Shown in pieces: positions 8,500 through 16,439 of a stretch of DNA of 64,000 bases. The notes beneath the pieces are model-generated. The model searched no databases. It was given only the letters and a program-made list of their open reading frames with translations, and had not been told where the DNA came from. The position numbers were made by a program, and so were the translations under genes. The DNA is from Streptomyces sp. NBC_01116 (GTDB taxonomy: Bacteria; Actinomycetota; Actinomycetes; Streptomycetales; Streptomycetaceae), in contig NZ_CP108644.1 of NCBI RefSeq assembly GCF_041435495.1, positions 1,488,001 through 1,552,000 of the forward strand. Direction: 5' to 3'. Each line of letters begins with the position of its first letter. Within the stretch, counting starts at the first letter, position 1.

Positions 8500-8871
8500 T
8501 CAGACCGCGACGAGGTCGCAGACGAAGATCAGCGTCTCGCCCGGGGCGATCTTGCCGCCGGCGCCGCGGTCGCCGTAGGCGAGGTGCGCGGGGATGATCA
8601 GCTCGCGACGCCCGCCGACCTTCATGCCCTGCACTCCCTGGTCCCAGCCGGAGATGACCTGACCGGCACCGAGCTGGAACTGCAGCGGGGTGCCGCGGTT
8701 CCAGGAGGCGTCGAACTCCTCGCCGGTGGAGAAGGCCACGCCCACGTAGTGGACGGAGACGGTCTGGCCCGCCTGGGCCACCGCGCCGTCGCCCTCCCAG
8801 ATGTCCTTGATCTGCAGGTCGGCCGGCGGCTCGCCACCCGGGAAGTCGACCTCGGGCTTCTCGATGCTCAC
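8500..8871 (-). CDS. FKBP-type peptidyl-prolyl isomerase, cytoplasmic
   Basis: The 123-residue protein is a single-domain FKBP of the FKBP-12 type, which catalyses cis-trans isomerisation of prolyl bonds. Family features are VSVHYVGVAFSTGEEFDASW, the VISGWDQGVQGM pocket containing the conserved Trp, and the final AHLAYGDRGAGGKIAPGETLIFVCDL. There is no signal peptide. GTG 8871 follows GAGGAG at a 7-base spacing. It lies 43 bp downstream of the exported FKBP gene, so the two are probably one transcript. Similar 12-kDa FKBPs are known in Streptomyces as FK506-binding proteins. Confidence 0.93.
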   Translation of the reverse strand: MSIEKPEVDFPGGEPPADLQIKDIWEGDGAVAQAGQTVSVHYVGVAFSTGEEFDASWNRGTPLQFQLGAGQVISGWDQGVQGMKVGGRRELIIPAHLAYGDRGAGGKIAPGETLIFVCDLVAV

Positions 8872-8914
8872 TGAACTGCTCCTCTAAATGATGAACTGGA
8901 CAACCGGGACAGTG

Positions 8915-9853
8915 TTACACCTTGGCGAGGATGTCCACGGCGAAGACCAGGGTGGAGTTCTTCGGGATGGCCTGCTGCTGCTGGTCCCCGAAGGCCTGGT
9001 CCGGCGGGATGACGAGCAGTACCCGGCTGCCGACCTTCTTGTCCACCAGGCCGTTCTTCAGGCCCTTGAGGGTGACCTGGGACAGCGGGAAGGTCTGGGT
9101 CTTGCCCGTGGTGTACGTGTTGTCGAACTCCTTGGCGCCCTTCCAGATCATGCCGACGTAGTTCACGACGACGCTGTCGGACTCCTTGACGACCTCGCCG
9201 TCGGACTCCAGGACGTAGTTGGAGACGAGCTTCTTCGGCGGGTCGCCCTTGGGGATGGTGACCGTGGGGGCCTTGCCGTCGGTCTTCACGCCGACCTTGG
9301 GCAGGTCGGCGTTGTCCTGGGCGACCTCGGTGCCCTTGGCGGAGGCCGGGATCTGGGTGGCCTTCAGGATGTCGACGACGAACACGAGCGTGGCGTTGGG
9401 CTTGATGTCGCCCTGGCCCTGCTCGCCGTAGCCGAGCTCGGGCGGGATGACCAGCTCGACACGGCTGCCGACCTTCTGGCCGACCAGGCCCTTGTCCCAG
9501 CCCTGGATGACCATTCCGGCGCCGAGCGTCAGATCGAAGGGCTGCTTGCGGTCGAAGCTGTTGTCGAACGGCTTGGTGGAGTCCCACGCCTGACCGAGGT
9601 AGTTGACCTGGATCGCGTCGCCGTTCTTGAGTTTCGCGCCGTCCCCCTCGCTGATGACGTCGGTCTTCAGCTCCTTGGGCGGGCCACCCTTCCCCTTGGA
9701 GAGGGTGGGCTTCTCGCCGAACTTGGCGCCCGCGGTGATCGCGGGGACGCCGTTCTTGGACGAGGCGGAGTCGGAGGCCTTGTCGTCGCTGCCGCACGCC
9801 ACTGCCGACAGCAGCAGGAGGGGGGCGAGAAGAAGGCCGGCAATTCGGCGCAC
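8915..9853 (-). CDS. Exported FKBP-type prolyl isomerase lipoprotein, two domains
   Basis: The 312-residue protein starts with a lipoprotein signal peptide ending LLLLSAVAC, so the Cys at about residue 20 would be lipidated and the protein anchored outside the membrane. Two FKBP domains follow. The first (about residues 60-165) has the complete GMVIQGWDKGL pocket. The second (about 205-312) has SQVTLKGLKNGL where the pocket Trp should be, so it is probably not an active isomerase and may bind or dimerise. GTG 9853 follows TGAGGAACCA. It lies upstream of the cytoplasmic FKBP gene. Confidence 0.9.
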   Translation of the reverse strand: MRRIAGLLLAPLLLLSAVACGSDDKASDSASSKNGVPAITAGAKFGEKPTLSKGKGGPPKELKTDVISEGDGAKLKNGDAIQVNYLGQAWDSTKPFDNSFDRKQPFDLTLGAGMVIQGWDKGLVGQKVGSRVELVIPPELGYGEQGQGDIKPNATLVFVVDILKATQIPASAKGTEVAQDNADLPKVGVKTDGKAPTVTIPKGDPPKKLVSNYVLESDGEVVKESDSVVVNYVGMIWKGAKEFDNTYTTGKTQTFPLSQVTLKGLKNGLVDKKVGSRVLLVIPPDQAFGDQQQQAIPKNSTLVFAVDILAKV

Positions 9854-9904
9854 TGGTTCCTCAGATCTCAGGGGGCACGGTCGATCGGTCCCGCAACACT
9901 CTAA

Positions 9905-10064
9905 GGGTTGTCCCGCGATTCCCGGCGGGCACGCGACGACAGCCACGGCACCTCGCCGCGTTGTCGGAACGTCCGCATACATCCAGTATGCGGACGTCCC
10001 TCCGCCGTGCGATGCACCGCGTCTGACGCCGCGCGCCGATCCACCGGGAGAAGCGGGACAACCC
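9905..10064. mobile_element. 160-bp MITE-like element with 11-bp inverted ends
   Basis: The element begins GGGTTGTCCCG (9905-9915) and ends with its exact reverse complement CGGGACAACCC (10054-10064). A second perfect inverted repeat of 12 bp (9969-9980 with 9986-9997, 5-nt loop) sits near the middle. The first 43 bp counted from 9901 recur, inverted, at 40942-40984 with 39 of 43 identical bases. There is no open frame for a transposase. It lies between the lipoprotein FKBP and pafA, outside coding sequence. It may be a non-autonomous transposon relic or a mobile regulatory repeat. Confidence 0.6.
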
Positions 10065-10103
10065 CCAGGCCCTCCGATCCGGTTGGGGCCGGACCCCGCA
10101 CGG

Positions 10104-10149
10104 ACGGCCCCGGCCTCCAGGACCGGTGGGTCCTGGAGGCCGGGGCCGT
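10104..10149. terminator. Perfect 21-bp hairpin after pafA
   Basis: Arms 10104-10124 and 10129-10149 pair perfectly around a 4-nt GGTG loop. It lies 17 bp beyond the pafA stop (10167) and upstream of the MITE-like element. This is a very stable intrinsic terminator or transcript-end protector. Confidence 0.85.
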
Positions 10150-10166
10150 GATGCGGTGGCGCCGGA

Positions 10167-11528
10167 TCACATGCCGGCGATCAGCTTCTCCACCCGCTCG
10201 TCGACGGAGCGGAACGGGTCCTTGCACAACACCGTGCGCTGCGCCTGGTCGTTGAGCTTGAGGTGGACCCAGTCGACGGTGAAGTCCCGCCGCTGCTCCT
10301 GGGCCCTGCGGATGAAGTCGCCGCGCAGCCTCGCCCGGGTGGTCTGCGGGGGCACCGACTTGCCCTCGAAGATCTTCAGGTCGTTGCAGATGCGGGCGGT
10401 CTGCCCCTTGCGCTCCAGGAGGTAGAAGAGGCCTCGGCGACGGTGGATGTCGTGGTAGGCGAGGTCTATCTGGGCGACCCGCGGATTCGACATGGTCATG
10501 TTGTGCTTGGCCCGGTACCGCTCGATGAGCTTGTACTTCATGACCCAGTCGATCTCGGTGTCGATCCGGTCGAGGTCCTCTGCCTCGATCGCGTCCAGGG
10601 TGCGGCCCCACAGCTCCAGGACCTGGTCCACGGTGCCGGTGCGGATGCCCCGGCGCTCGACGAAGTCCACGGCCTTCTCGTAGTACTCCCGCTGGACCTC
10701 GATGGCCGAGGCCTCCCGGCCGCTGGCCAGGCGCACCTTGCGCTGCCCCGTGAGGTCGTGGCTGACCTCACGGATCGCCCGGATCGGGTTCTCCAGGGTC
10801 AGGTCGCGCATCACCGTGCCCGCCTCGATCATGCGGAGCACCAGGTCGGTGGCGCCGACCTTGAGCAGCATGGTCGTCTCGGACATGTTCGAGTCACCGA
10901 CGATGACGTGGAGGCGGCGGTACCGCTCGGCGTCGGCGTGGGGCTCGTCGCGGGTGTTGATGATCGGCCGGGAGCGGGTGGTCGCGGAGCTGACGCCCTC
11001 CCAGATGTGCTCGGCGCGCTGGCTGACGCAGTAGACCGCGCCGCGCGGGGTCTGGAGCACCTTGCCCGCACCGCAGATCAGCTGCCTGGTGACGAGGAAC
11101 GGAATGAGGATGTCCGCGAGCCGGGAGAATTCTCCGTGGCGGGCGACGAGGTAGTTCTCGTGGCAGCCGTAGGAGTTTCCCGCCGAGTCGGTGTTGTTCT
11201 TGAAGAGATAGACGTCGCCCGCGATTCCCTCCTCGTGCAGGCGGCGTTCGGCGTCGACGAGCAGGCCTTCGAGAATGCGCTCGCCCGCCTTGTCGTGCGT
11301 GACCAGTTCGGTCACGTTGTCGCATTCGGGGGTTGCATATTCCGGATGCGATCCCACGTCGAGGTAGAGGCGGGCGCCGTTCCGCAGAAAGACATTGCTG
11401 CTGCGGCCCCATGACACAACACGGCGGAAGAGGTAGCGCGCCACTTCGTCAGGTGACAGTCGGCGCTGTCCCCTGAACGTGCACGTGACGCCGTACTCGT
11501 TCTCCAGCCCGAAAATGCGGCGGTCCAT
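10167..11528 (-). CDS. pafA: Pup-protein ligase PafA
   Basis: PafA uses ATP to join the C-terminal glutamate of Pup to lysines of target proteins. The 453-residue protein has the glutamine-synthetase-like fold: [13 protein letters not shown] with the metal-binding Glu9, and [17 protein letters not shown] with the catalytic Asp57. [18 protein letters not shown] and [11 protein letters not shown] complete the nucleotide and Pup groove, and the last 70 residues form the C-terminal domain. Length and residue numbering match mycobacterial PafA. The MFS gene stops 9 bp upstream, so both share a transcript. It is separated from the rest of the pup locus by the MFS/LacI pair. Confidence 0.97.
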   Translation of the reverse strand: MDRRIFGLENEYGVTCTFRGQRRLSPDEVARYLFRRVVSWGRSSNVFLRNGARLYLDVGSHPEYATPECDNVTELVTHDKAGERILEGLLVDAERRLHEEGIAGDVYLFKNNTDSAGNSYGCHENYLVARHGEFSRLADILIPFLVTRQLICGAGKVLQTPRGAVYCVSQRAEHIWEGVSSATTRSRPIINTRDEPHADAERYRRLHVIVGDSNMSETTMLLKVGATDLVLRMIEAGTVMRDLTLENPIRAIREVSHDLTGQRKVRLASGREASAIEVQREYYEKAVDFVERRGIRTGTVDQVLELWGRTLDAIEAEDLDRIDTEIDWVMKYKLIERYRAKHNMTMSNPRVAQIDLAYHDIHRRRGLFYLLERKGQTARICNDLKIFEGKSVPPQTTRARLRGDFIRRAQEQRRDFTVDWVHLKLNDQAQRTVLCKDPFRSVDERVEKLIAGM

Positions 11529-11537
11529 GACTGAACA

Positions 11538-12797
11538 TTACGCCTTATGGCCTGAGCTGAAACCGGGTTCGACGGCTCCGTTTCGATCATTTTCCGATCC
11601 CGCCACGACGGCGGGCGTACGGGAGACACCCGCCAGGACCCTCCCGGTGGCCAGCAGGACGATCAGAGCCGCCACTCCACCGGCCCCGGCGACGGCGAAG
11701 CTCCAGGCGGTCGAGCCGAGTTCGACGGCCGGTCCGGCGACGGCCGTACCGGCCGCCGCGCCTACGCCGAAGGTGGTGACGAGCCAGGAGAACGCCTCGG
11801 TCACCGTGCCGCGCGGGGCGTGCCGGTCGACCACGATGAAGGAGCAGGCGATGGCCGGCGCGAGGAACACTCCGGCGAGGGCGGCGAGCGCGGCCATGAC
11901 AGGCACCGAGGGGGTGAGGGTCAACGGCAGATAGCCCAGCGCCAGCAGCCCGACGATGACCCGCAGCTGCCTCTCGGGCGCACCGGCCCACTGCCGCGCC
12001 CCGTAGGCGAGGCCGCCGATCAGCGCACCGAGGCCGAGCGCGGCCATCAGCCAGCCGTACACCGACTCCCGGCCGTGGTCGTCCGCGTACGCCACCCCGG
12101 CCACCGTGATGGAGCCGAGGGCGAGCCCGACGAAGAAGAACGCGCCGAGCAGGGCGAGGAGTCCGGGTGAGCGCAGGGCGCCGAGCCAGTGCGCCTCGCG
12201 GGGTGCGGAGCGCCAGGTGCGCGAGGGCTCGGACAGGACGACCGAGAGGGCGCCGAGCACGCCGATGGCGTTGATGACGAGCAGGGCGGCGGCCGGTGAC
12301 CAGAGCGAGACGAGCAGGGTCACCAGGAGCGGGCCGACGGTGAACATGATCTCCTGCGCCACGGCGTCCATGGCGTAGGCCCGGTGCACCTGGCCCTCGC
12401 CCTTGAGGACGCTGGGCCACAGGGCCCGCAGGCCGCCTTCCAACGGCGGTGTGGCCACCCCGGCGATGACGACGGCGAGGTAGGCCAGCGGGAGCGAGGA
12501 GAGGCCGGTGAGGGCCAGCAGGGACATGCCGAGCGCGGAGACGACGGCGGCCGGGAGCTGGACGCGCGGCTGCCCGTGGAGGTCGACCGCCCGGCCGAGC
12601 AGCGGCTGCCCGACGGCGGTGGCCAGTCCGTAGGCGGCGGCGAGCGCGCCGGCCAGCGTGTAGCTGCCGCCCTCGGCCCGGGTGAACAGCACGATCGCGA
12701 TGTGCGCGGTGCCGTTGGGCAGCCGCCCCACCAGGGTGCCCGTCAGCAGCCGGGCGGCATGCCGCGCCCGGAGGATCTCCAGATATCCCGCGGCCAT
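11538..12797 (-). CDS. MFS transporter
   Basis: The 419-residue protein has about 12 hydrophobic segments and the two-half layout of major facilitator permeases. Between segments 2 and 3 lies GQPLLGRAVDLHGQPRVQLP, a variant of the MFS loop motif. The centre loop (SEPSRTWRSAPREAHWLG) is hydrophilic. The substrate cannot be told; a drug- or metabolite-efflux role is one possibility. It starts at ATG 12797, divergent from the LacI gene, and ends 9 bp before pafA, so pafA expression may depend in part on this promoter. Confidence 0.88.
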   Translation of the reverse strand: MAAGYLEILRARHAARLLTGTLVGRLPNGTAHIAIVLFTRAEGGSYTLAGALAAAYGLATAVGQPLLGRAVDLHGQPRVQLPAAVVSALGMSLLALTGLSSLPLAYLAVVIAGVATPPLEGGLRALWPSVLKGEGQVHRAYAMDAVAQEIMFTVGPLLVTLLVSLWSPAAALLVINAIGVLGALSVVLSEPSRTWRSAPREAHWLGALRSPGLLALLGAFFFVGLALGSITVAGVAYADDHGRESVYGWLMAALGLGALIGGLAYGARQWAGAPERQLRVIVGLLALGYLPLTLTPSVPVMAALAALAGVFLAPAIACSFIVVDRHAPRGTVTEAFSWLVTTFGVGAAAGTAVAGPAVELGSTAWSFAVAGAGGVAALIVLLATGRVLAGVSRTPAVVAGSENDRNGAVEPGFSSGHKA

Positions 12798-12842
12798 TCC
12801 CGCCCCTCTCCGCCCCGACCGGCTGTGCCGCCCCCGAGGTGT

Positions 12843-12869
12843 TACGTATAACGTCGAGGTTCATACGTA
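12843..12869. promoter_or_regulatory. Two TACGTA palindromes between MFS and LacI genes
   Basis: TACGTA occurs at 12843-12848 and again at 12864-12869, exactly 21 bp (two helical turns) apart, in the 135-bp divergent region. Both are centred on CG, as LacI-family operators are. The flanks are not symmetric, so only 6 bp of each is palindromic. They are candidate autoregulatory operators of the adjacent LacI protein; this is inference. Confidence 0.35.
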
Positions 12870-12932
12870 CCATGTGCGCAGTTCGCGGGTCCACCTCGCG
12901 GCGTTACGGAAACATCTCGCACGGAGGCACGA

Positions 12933-13967
12933 GTGACCAGCGCGCAGCAGCCCGTCCCCGCCCGGCCCACCAGCCGCGACGTGGCCCGTGCGGCGGGCGT
13001 CTCGCAGGCGACGGTCTCCCTGGTGCTCGGCGAGAAGTGGCTGGGCAGGGTGTCGGAGACCACGGCCCAGCGGGTCCGGGACACCGCGGCGGAGATCGGC
13101 TACCGGCCCAATCTGGCGGCCCGCAGTCTGCGGCTCGGCCGCACCAGGACCGCACTGCTGGTGGTGCCCGCGCTCACCAACGAGTTCTTCGCGCGGGTGT
13201 ACGCCGGGGCGGCGGCGCTCGCCGCCGAACACGGTTTCGGCGTGGTGCTCTACCCCTCGCCCGACGGCACGGGCCCGGCCCGCGACCCGTTCGCCTCGGC
13301 CCGCGCGGCGCTCGACGGGGTCATCGCGTCCTCGATGGCCGCCGACGCGCTCGGCGCGCTGCACGGGGCGGATCTGCCGCTGGTGATGCTGGACAGCGAT
13401 CCCTCGGACGCCGGGCCCGCCGCCCATGTGAACCTCGACATCGCCGACGGGATGCGGCAGGTGACGGACCATCTGCTGCGCCTCGGCCACCGCCGCTTCC
13501 TCCATCTGGCGTCCGCCGTGGACACCTGGACGTTCGCGGTGCGCGCCGGGGCACTGCACGAGGCGCTGGGAGCGGCGGGAGGCGCCACGGTGCGCACCGT
13601 GCGCGCCCCGCTGGAGGTGGGGGCGGGGCGCGAGGCGGTCGAGCAGGCCCTGTCGGCCGCCGGGGACCGGCCCACCGCGATCGTCTGCGACGACGACATC
13701 CTGGCCGCCGGTGCCTGCAAGGCGGCCCGCAGGCTGGGGCTGCGGGTGCCGGACGAGCTGTCCGTCACCGGATTCGACGACCTGGCGCTGGCCACCGCGC
13801 TGGAGCCGGAGCTGACCACGGTGCGGCTGCCGGCGGAGCGGGTCGGGGAACGGGGCATGGAGGCGCTGCTCGCGGTGCTGGACGGCCGTCCCGTCGAGCG
13901 GGGCGGCCTGCCGGTCCGGCTCGTCGTGCGCGGGTCCACGGCACCGCCGCCCGCTGCCCGGACATGA
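12933..13967 (+). CDS. LacI-family transcriptional regulator
   Basis: The 344-residue protein has an N-terminal LacI helix-turn-helix and hinge (TSRDVARAAGVSQATVSLVL, then RVRDTAAEIGYRPNLAARSL) and a periplasmic-binding-protein-like ligand domain ending with VTGFDDLALATALEPELTTVRLP. Such proteins bind sugars or nucleosides and repress transport or catabolic genes. GTG 12933 follows ACGGAGGCACGA, a strong ribosome-binding site. It is divergent from the MFS gene, which is its most likely target along with itself. The effector is unknown. Confidence 0.93.
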   Translation: MTSAQQPVPARPTSRDVARAAGVSQATVSLVLGEKWLGRVSETTAQRVRDTAAEIGYRPNLAARSLRLGRTRTALLVVPALTNEFFARVYAGAAALAAEHGFGVVLYPSPDGTGPARDPFASARAALDGVIASSMAADALGALHGADLPLVMLDSDPSDAGPAAHVNLDIADGMRQVTDHLLRLGHRRFLHLASAVDTWTFAVRAGALHEALGAAGGATVRTVRAPLEVGAGREAVEQALSAAGDRPTAIVCDDDILAAGACKAARRLGLRVPDELSVTGFDDLALATALEPELTTVRLPAERVGERGMEALLAVLDGRPVERGGLPVRLVVRGSTAPPPAART

Positions 13968-13969
13968 CG

Positions 13970-13997
13970 GTGCCCCCGGGCCGGGACCCGGGGGCAC
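13970..13997. terminator. Bidirectional terminator, lacI-type gene / prcA
   Basis: An 11-bp perfect stem (13970-13980 with 13987-13997) and a 6-nt loop lie between the convergent LacI-family gene and prcA, 2 bp past the former stop. It would serve transcripts from both sides. Confidence 0.85.
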
Positions 13998-14021
13998 GAC
14001 GCCCCTGAAGGCGTCGCTCGC

Positions 14022-14825
14022 CTACTTGTCCGTCTCCTCCGTGGAGCCGGGGCCGCTGTCGGTGGCGTCCGTGCTGTCGGCGTCCTCGGTGTCGGACGGG
14101 GCGTCCGTCGGCGTGCTGCCGGCGGCCTCCGTGTCCAGCAGCCGGGCCAGCTGTCGGCCGACGATCCGCTTGAACTTGCGCTGCTGGGGACGGGTGCGGT
14201 CCAGGACCGCGACCTCCAGGCGCTCCGCGGGGATCTCCCGCTCGCCGCCGCCCGGCTCCCGCGAGAGCGCCTGGACGGCCAGCTTGAGCGCCTCGGCCAG
14301 CGTCATGCCGTCGCGGTGGCGCTGGTCGAGGAAGGTGCTGATCTGTTCGGAGTTGCCGCCGACCGCGACCGAGCCGTGCTCGTCCACGATGGAGCCGTCG
14401 TGCGGCAGCCGGTAGATCTGGTCGCCCTCGGCCGCGCTGCCGACCTCGGCCACCACCAGCTCCACCTCGTACGGTTTCTCGGCCGCGCTGGAGAAGATGG
14501 TGCCGAGCGTCTGGGCGTAGACGTTGGCCAGCCCACGGGCCGTCACGTCGTCCCGGTCGTAGGTGTATCCGCGCAGATCGGCGTAGCGCACCCCGCCGAT
14601 GCGGAGGTTCTCGTACTCGTTGTACTTGCCGGCGGCCGCGAAGCCGATCCGGTCATAGATCTCGCTGAACTTGTGCAGTGCGCGGGACGGGTTCTCGCCG
14701 ACGAACACAATGCCGTCGGCATACTGCAGCACAACGAGGCTGCGACCACGGGCGATGCCCTTGCGGGCGTATTCCGCCCGGTCGGCCATGGCCTGCTGGG
14801 GTGAGACATAGAACGGCGTCGACAC
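14022..14825 (-). CDS. prcA: 20S proteasome alpha subunit
   Basis: PrcA forms the outer rings of the actinobacterial 20S proteasome and gates substrate entry. The 267-residue protein starts [28 protein letters not shown], the conserved alpha-type N-terminus, and contains the usual sandwich core ([29 protein letters not shown]). The last 40 residues are a Ser/Thr/Asp/Glu-rich tail seen in Streptomyces alpha subunits. GTG 14825 is preceded by AAAGGGACGG. It lies 127 bp downstream of prcB. It has no propeptide or catalytic threonine, as expected for an alpha subunit. Confidence 0.97.
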   Translation of the reverse strand: MSTPFYVSPQQAMADRAEYARKGIARGRSLVVLQYADGIVFVGENPSRALHKFSEIYDRIGFAAAGKYNEYENLRIGGVRYADLRGYTYDRDDVTARGLANVYAQTLGTIFSSAAEKPYEVELVVAEVGSAAEGDQIYRLPHDGSIVDEHGSVAVGGNSEQISTFLDQRHRDGMTLAEALKLAVQALSREPGGGEREIPAERLEVAVLDRTRPQQRKFKRIVGRQLARLLDTEAAGSTPTDAPSDTEDADSTDATDSGPGSTEETDK

Positions 14826-14952
14826 CGGCTATCCGTCCCTTTCTGTCAGTGACGAGTGCGTCGGGAAGCTGGAGCGTGTTTCGGAAGTAGCGCCGTCCGC
14901 CCGGGCGCCGCCGAGCAGGCGGGACTTTCGAACCACGCCCCAGGGGTCCGGA

Positions 14953-15798
14953 TCAGAGCAGCGCGGCGCGCGGGCCGTCGGGCTGCTCGAGTCGGCGTTC
15001 CAGGATGGAGCGCGCGATCGCGGAGGACTCCTGGTCGGTCAGCCTCCGGAAGCCTTCGTCGGTGATGACGGTGACGATCGGGAAGATGCGGCGGGCCACG
15101 TCGGGGCCGCCGGTCGCCGAGTCGTCGTCCGCCGCGTCGTACAGCGCCTGCACGACCAGGGTGAGGGCCTGGTCCTCCGTCAGGTCCTCGCGGTAGAGCT
15201 TCTTCATCGCGTTGCGGGCGAAGATCGACCCGGAGCCGGTGGCCGCGTAGCCGCTCTCCTCGCTGCGCCCGCCGGTGACGTCGTAGGAGAAGATGCGGCC
15301 CTTCTCGCGGTCGACGTCGTAGCCGGCGAAGAGGGGCACCACGGCGAGGCCCTGCATGGCCATGGCGAGGTTGCTGCGGATCATGGTGGAGAGGCGGTTG
15401 GCCTTCCCCTCCAGGGAGAGCTGGGCGCCCTCGACCTTCTCGAAGTGCTCCAGCTCCAGCTGGAACAGCTTGACCATCTCCACGGCCAGTCCGGCGGTGC
15501 CGGCGATGCCGACCGCGGAGTACTCGTCGGCCGGGAAGACCTTCTGCATGTCGCGCGAGGCGATCATGTTGCCCATGGTGGCGCGCCGGTCGCCGGCCAG
15601 GACCACGCCACCGGGGAAGGACGCCGAGACGATGGTCGTCCCGTGCGGCGCCTCGATGGGCCCCTGGAGCGGCGGCAGGCTCCGGTTGCCCGGGAGCATC
15701 TCGGGCGACTGGTCGGACAGGAAGTCCATGAACGAGGACGAACCCGGCGTCAGGAAGGCAGCTGGTAGACGCCCGGTGCTACGAGTGTTGGCTTCCAC
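14953..15798 (-). CDS. prcB: 20S proteasome beta subunit, catalytic
   Basis: PrcB forms the inner rings that cut peptides. The 281-residue precursor has a propeptide of 53 residues ending GPIEAPHG; autocleavage exposes Thr54 ([23 protein letters not shown]), the N-terminal nucleophile. The Lys/Asp residues that support it are in the GDRRAT and ASRDMQKVF segments. GTG 15798 has GGAGGGAAACGC directly upstream. The region between prcB and pup holds only hairpins in this window. The gene is probably transcribed from the pup promoter and reads on into prcA. Confidence 0.97.
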   Translation of the reverse strand: MEANTRSTGRLPAAFLTPGSSSFMDFLSDQSPEMLPGNRSLPPLQGPIEAPHGTTIVSASFPGGVVLAGDRRATMGNMIASRDMQKVFPADEYSAVGIAGTAGLAVEMVKLFQLELEHFEKVEGAQLSLEGKANRLSTMIRSNLAMAMQGLAVVPLFAGYDVDREKGRIFSYDVTGGRSEESGYAATGSGSIFARNAMKKLYREDLTEDQALTLVVQALYDAADDDSATGGPDVARRIFPIVTVITDEGFRRLTDQESSAIARSILERRLEQPDGPRAALL

Positions 15799-15995
15799 GC
15801 GTTTCCCTCCAGGTATGCGATGGCCCTGCGCAGGAGAGTCAGGATCATCCCCCGACCTGCCGATGGCCGAATTGCCGTTGAAGCAAGCACGTACGCCACG
15901 GACCCTACCCGCCAGGCGGGAGTGATCCACATGTTCGGCGGAGGTTGTCCGCACCGATCCGGCGGGGCCGGGAACCGGCCCCCGGGTCGGTGGGC

Positions 15996-16033
15996 GGGGT
16001 GACGGCGCGCACGGTGGCGCACGCCGTCACCCC
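15996..16033 (-). terminator. Second hairpin downstream of pup
   Basis: Arms 15996-16007 and 16022-16033 form a perfect 12-bp stem with a 14-nt loop, in the gap between pup and prcB. With the hairpin at 16051-16081 it makes a tandem pair. Either could end part of the pup transcripts and lower prcBA expression. Confidence 0.6.
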
Positions 16034-16050
16034 TCTCCCCCGATGTCCGC

Positions 16051-16081
16051 GTGAGCGCCCGGAACACGTCCGGGCGTTCAC
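16051..16081 (-). terminator. Hairpin directly after pup
   Basis: Arms 16051-16063 and 16069-16081 form a 13-bp stem with one G-T pair and a 5-nt loop. It starts 10 bp past the pup stop codon (16091). The position suits an intercistronic attenuator or an RNA 3'-end stabiliser for pup. Confidence 0.65.
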
Positions 16082-16090
16082 ACTGGTGAA

Positions 16091-16309
16091 CTACTGTCCA
16101 CCCTTCTGAACGAACGACCGGACGAAGTCCTCGGCGTTCTCCTCCAGGACGTCGTCGATCTCGTCCAGGACCGAGTCGACGTCGTCGCTCAGCTTCTCCT
16201 GGCGCTCCGCGAGGTCCTCGGACGCCTGCGCGTCCTGCGCCTGCTCCTCGACCTCCTCGGTGGAACGTGTCGCCTTCTGCTGTCCGCCGCCGGTGTCCTT
16301 GGTCGCCAT
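16091..16309 (-). CDS. pup: Prokaryotic ubiquitin-like protein Pup
   Basis: Pup is the tag that PafA attaches to proteins marked for the proteasome. The 72-residue protein is disordered-acidic with a coiled region (SDDVDSVLDEIDDVLEENAEDFVRSFVQKGGQ) that binds the Arc coiled coil. It ends Gly-Gly-Gln, so Dop must first deamidate Gln72 to Glu. ATG 16309 follows GGGGTGAGCTAC; an in-frame GTG three codons earlier is part of that site and less likely the start. It lies 130 bp after dop and heads the pup-prcB-prcA run. Confidence 0.97.
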   Translation of the reverse strand: MATKDTGGGQQKATRSTEEVEEQAQDAQASEDLAERQEKLSDDVDSVLDEIDDVLEENAEDFVRSFVQKGGQ

Positions 16310-16354
16310 GTAGCTCACCCCGCTCGGTTCGAAGCAATCGAAGCTCTTGATCAG

Positions 16355-16382
16355 ACCCTACCCACGGGGCCCGATATTTGAC
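16355..16382 (-). promoter_or_regulatory. Candidate promoter for pup-prcBA
   Basis: On the minus strand GTCAAA (16377-16382) and TAGGGT (16355-16360) are 16 bp apart, about 46 bp upstream of the pup ATG. TAGGGT fits a common Streptomyces -10 form (TANNNT); the -35 is weak. The call rests on position and motif only. Confidence 0.35.
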
Positions 16383-16439
16383 CCGGTAGTTGATGCAACG
16401 CCCGCGCCTCAGGTGATTGATTCCCAGCCCGGAGGCCTT

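Noticed and set aside
15750..15932. Open frame (minus strand) between pup and prcB, 60 codons ending inside prcB
   Set aside because: Its third-position GC is about 70%, far below neighbouring genes, there is no ribosome-binding site and it overlaps the prcB start. I treat it as prcB leader.
16309..16318. GTG at 16318 as the Pup start
   Set aside because: It would add three residues; ATG 16309 has the better Shine-Dalgarno and gives the standard 72-residue Pup.
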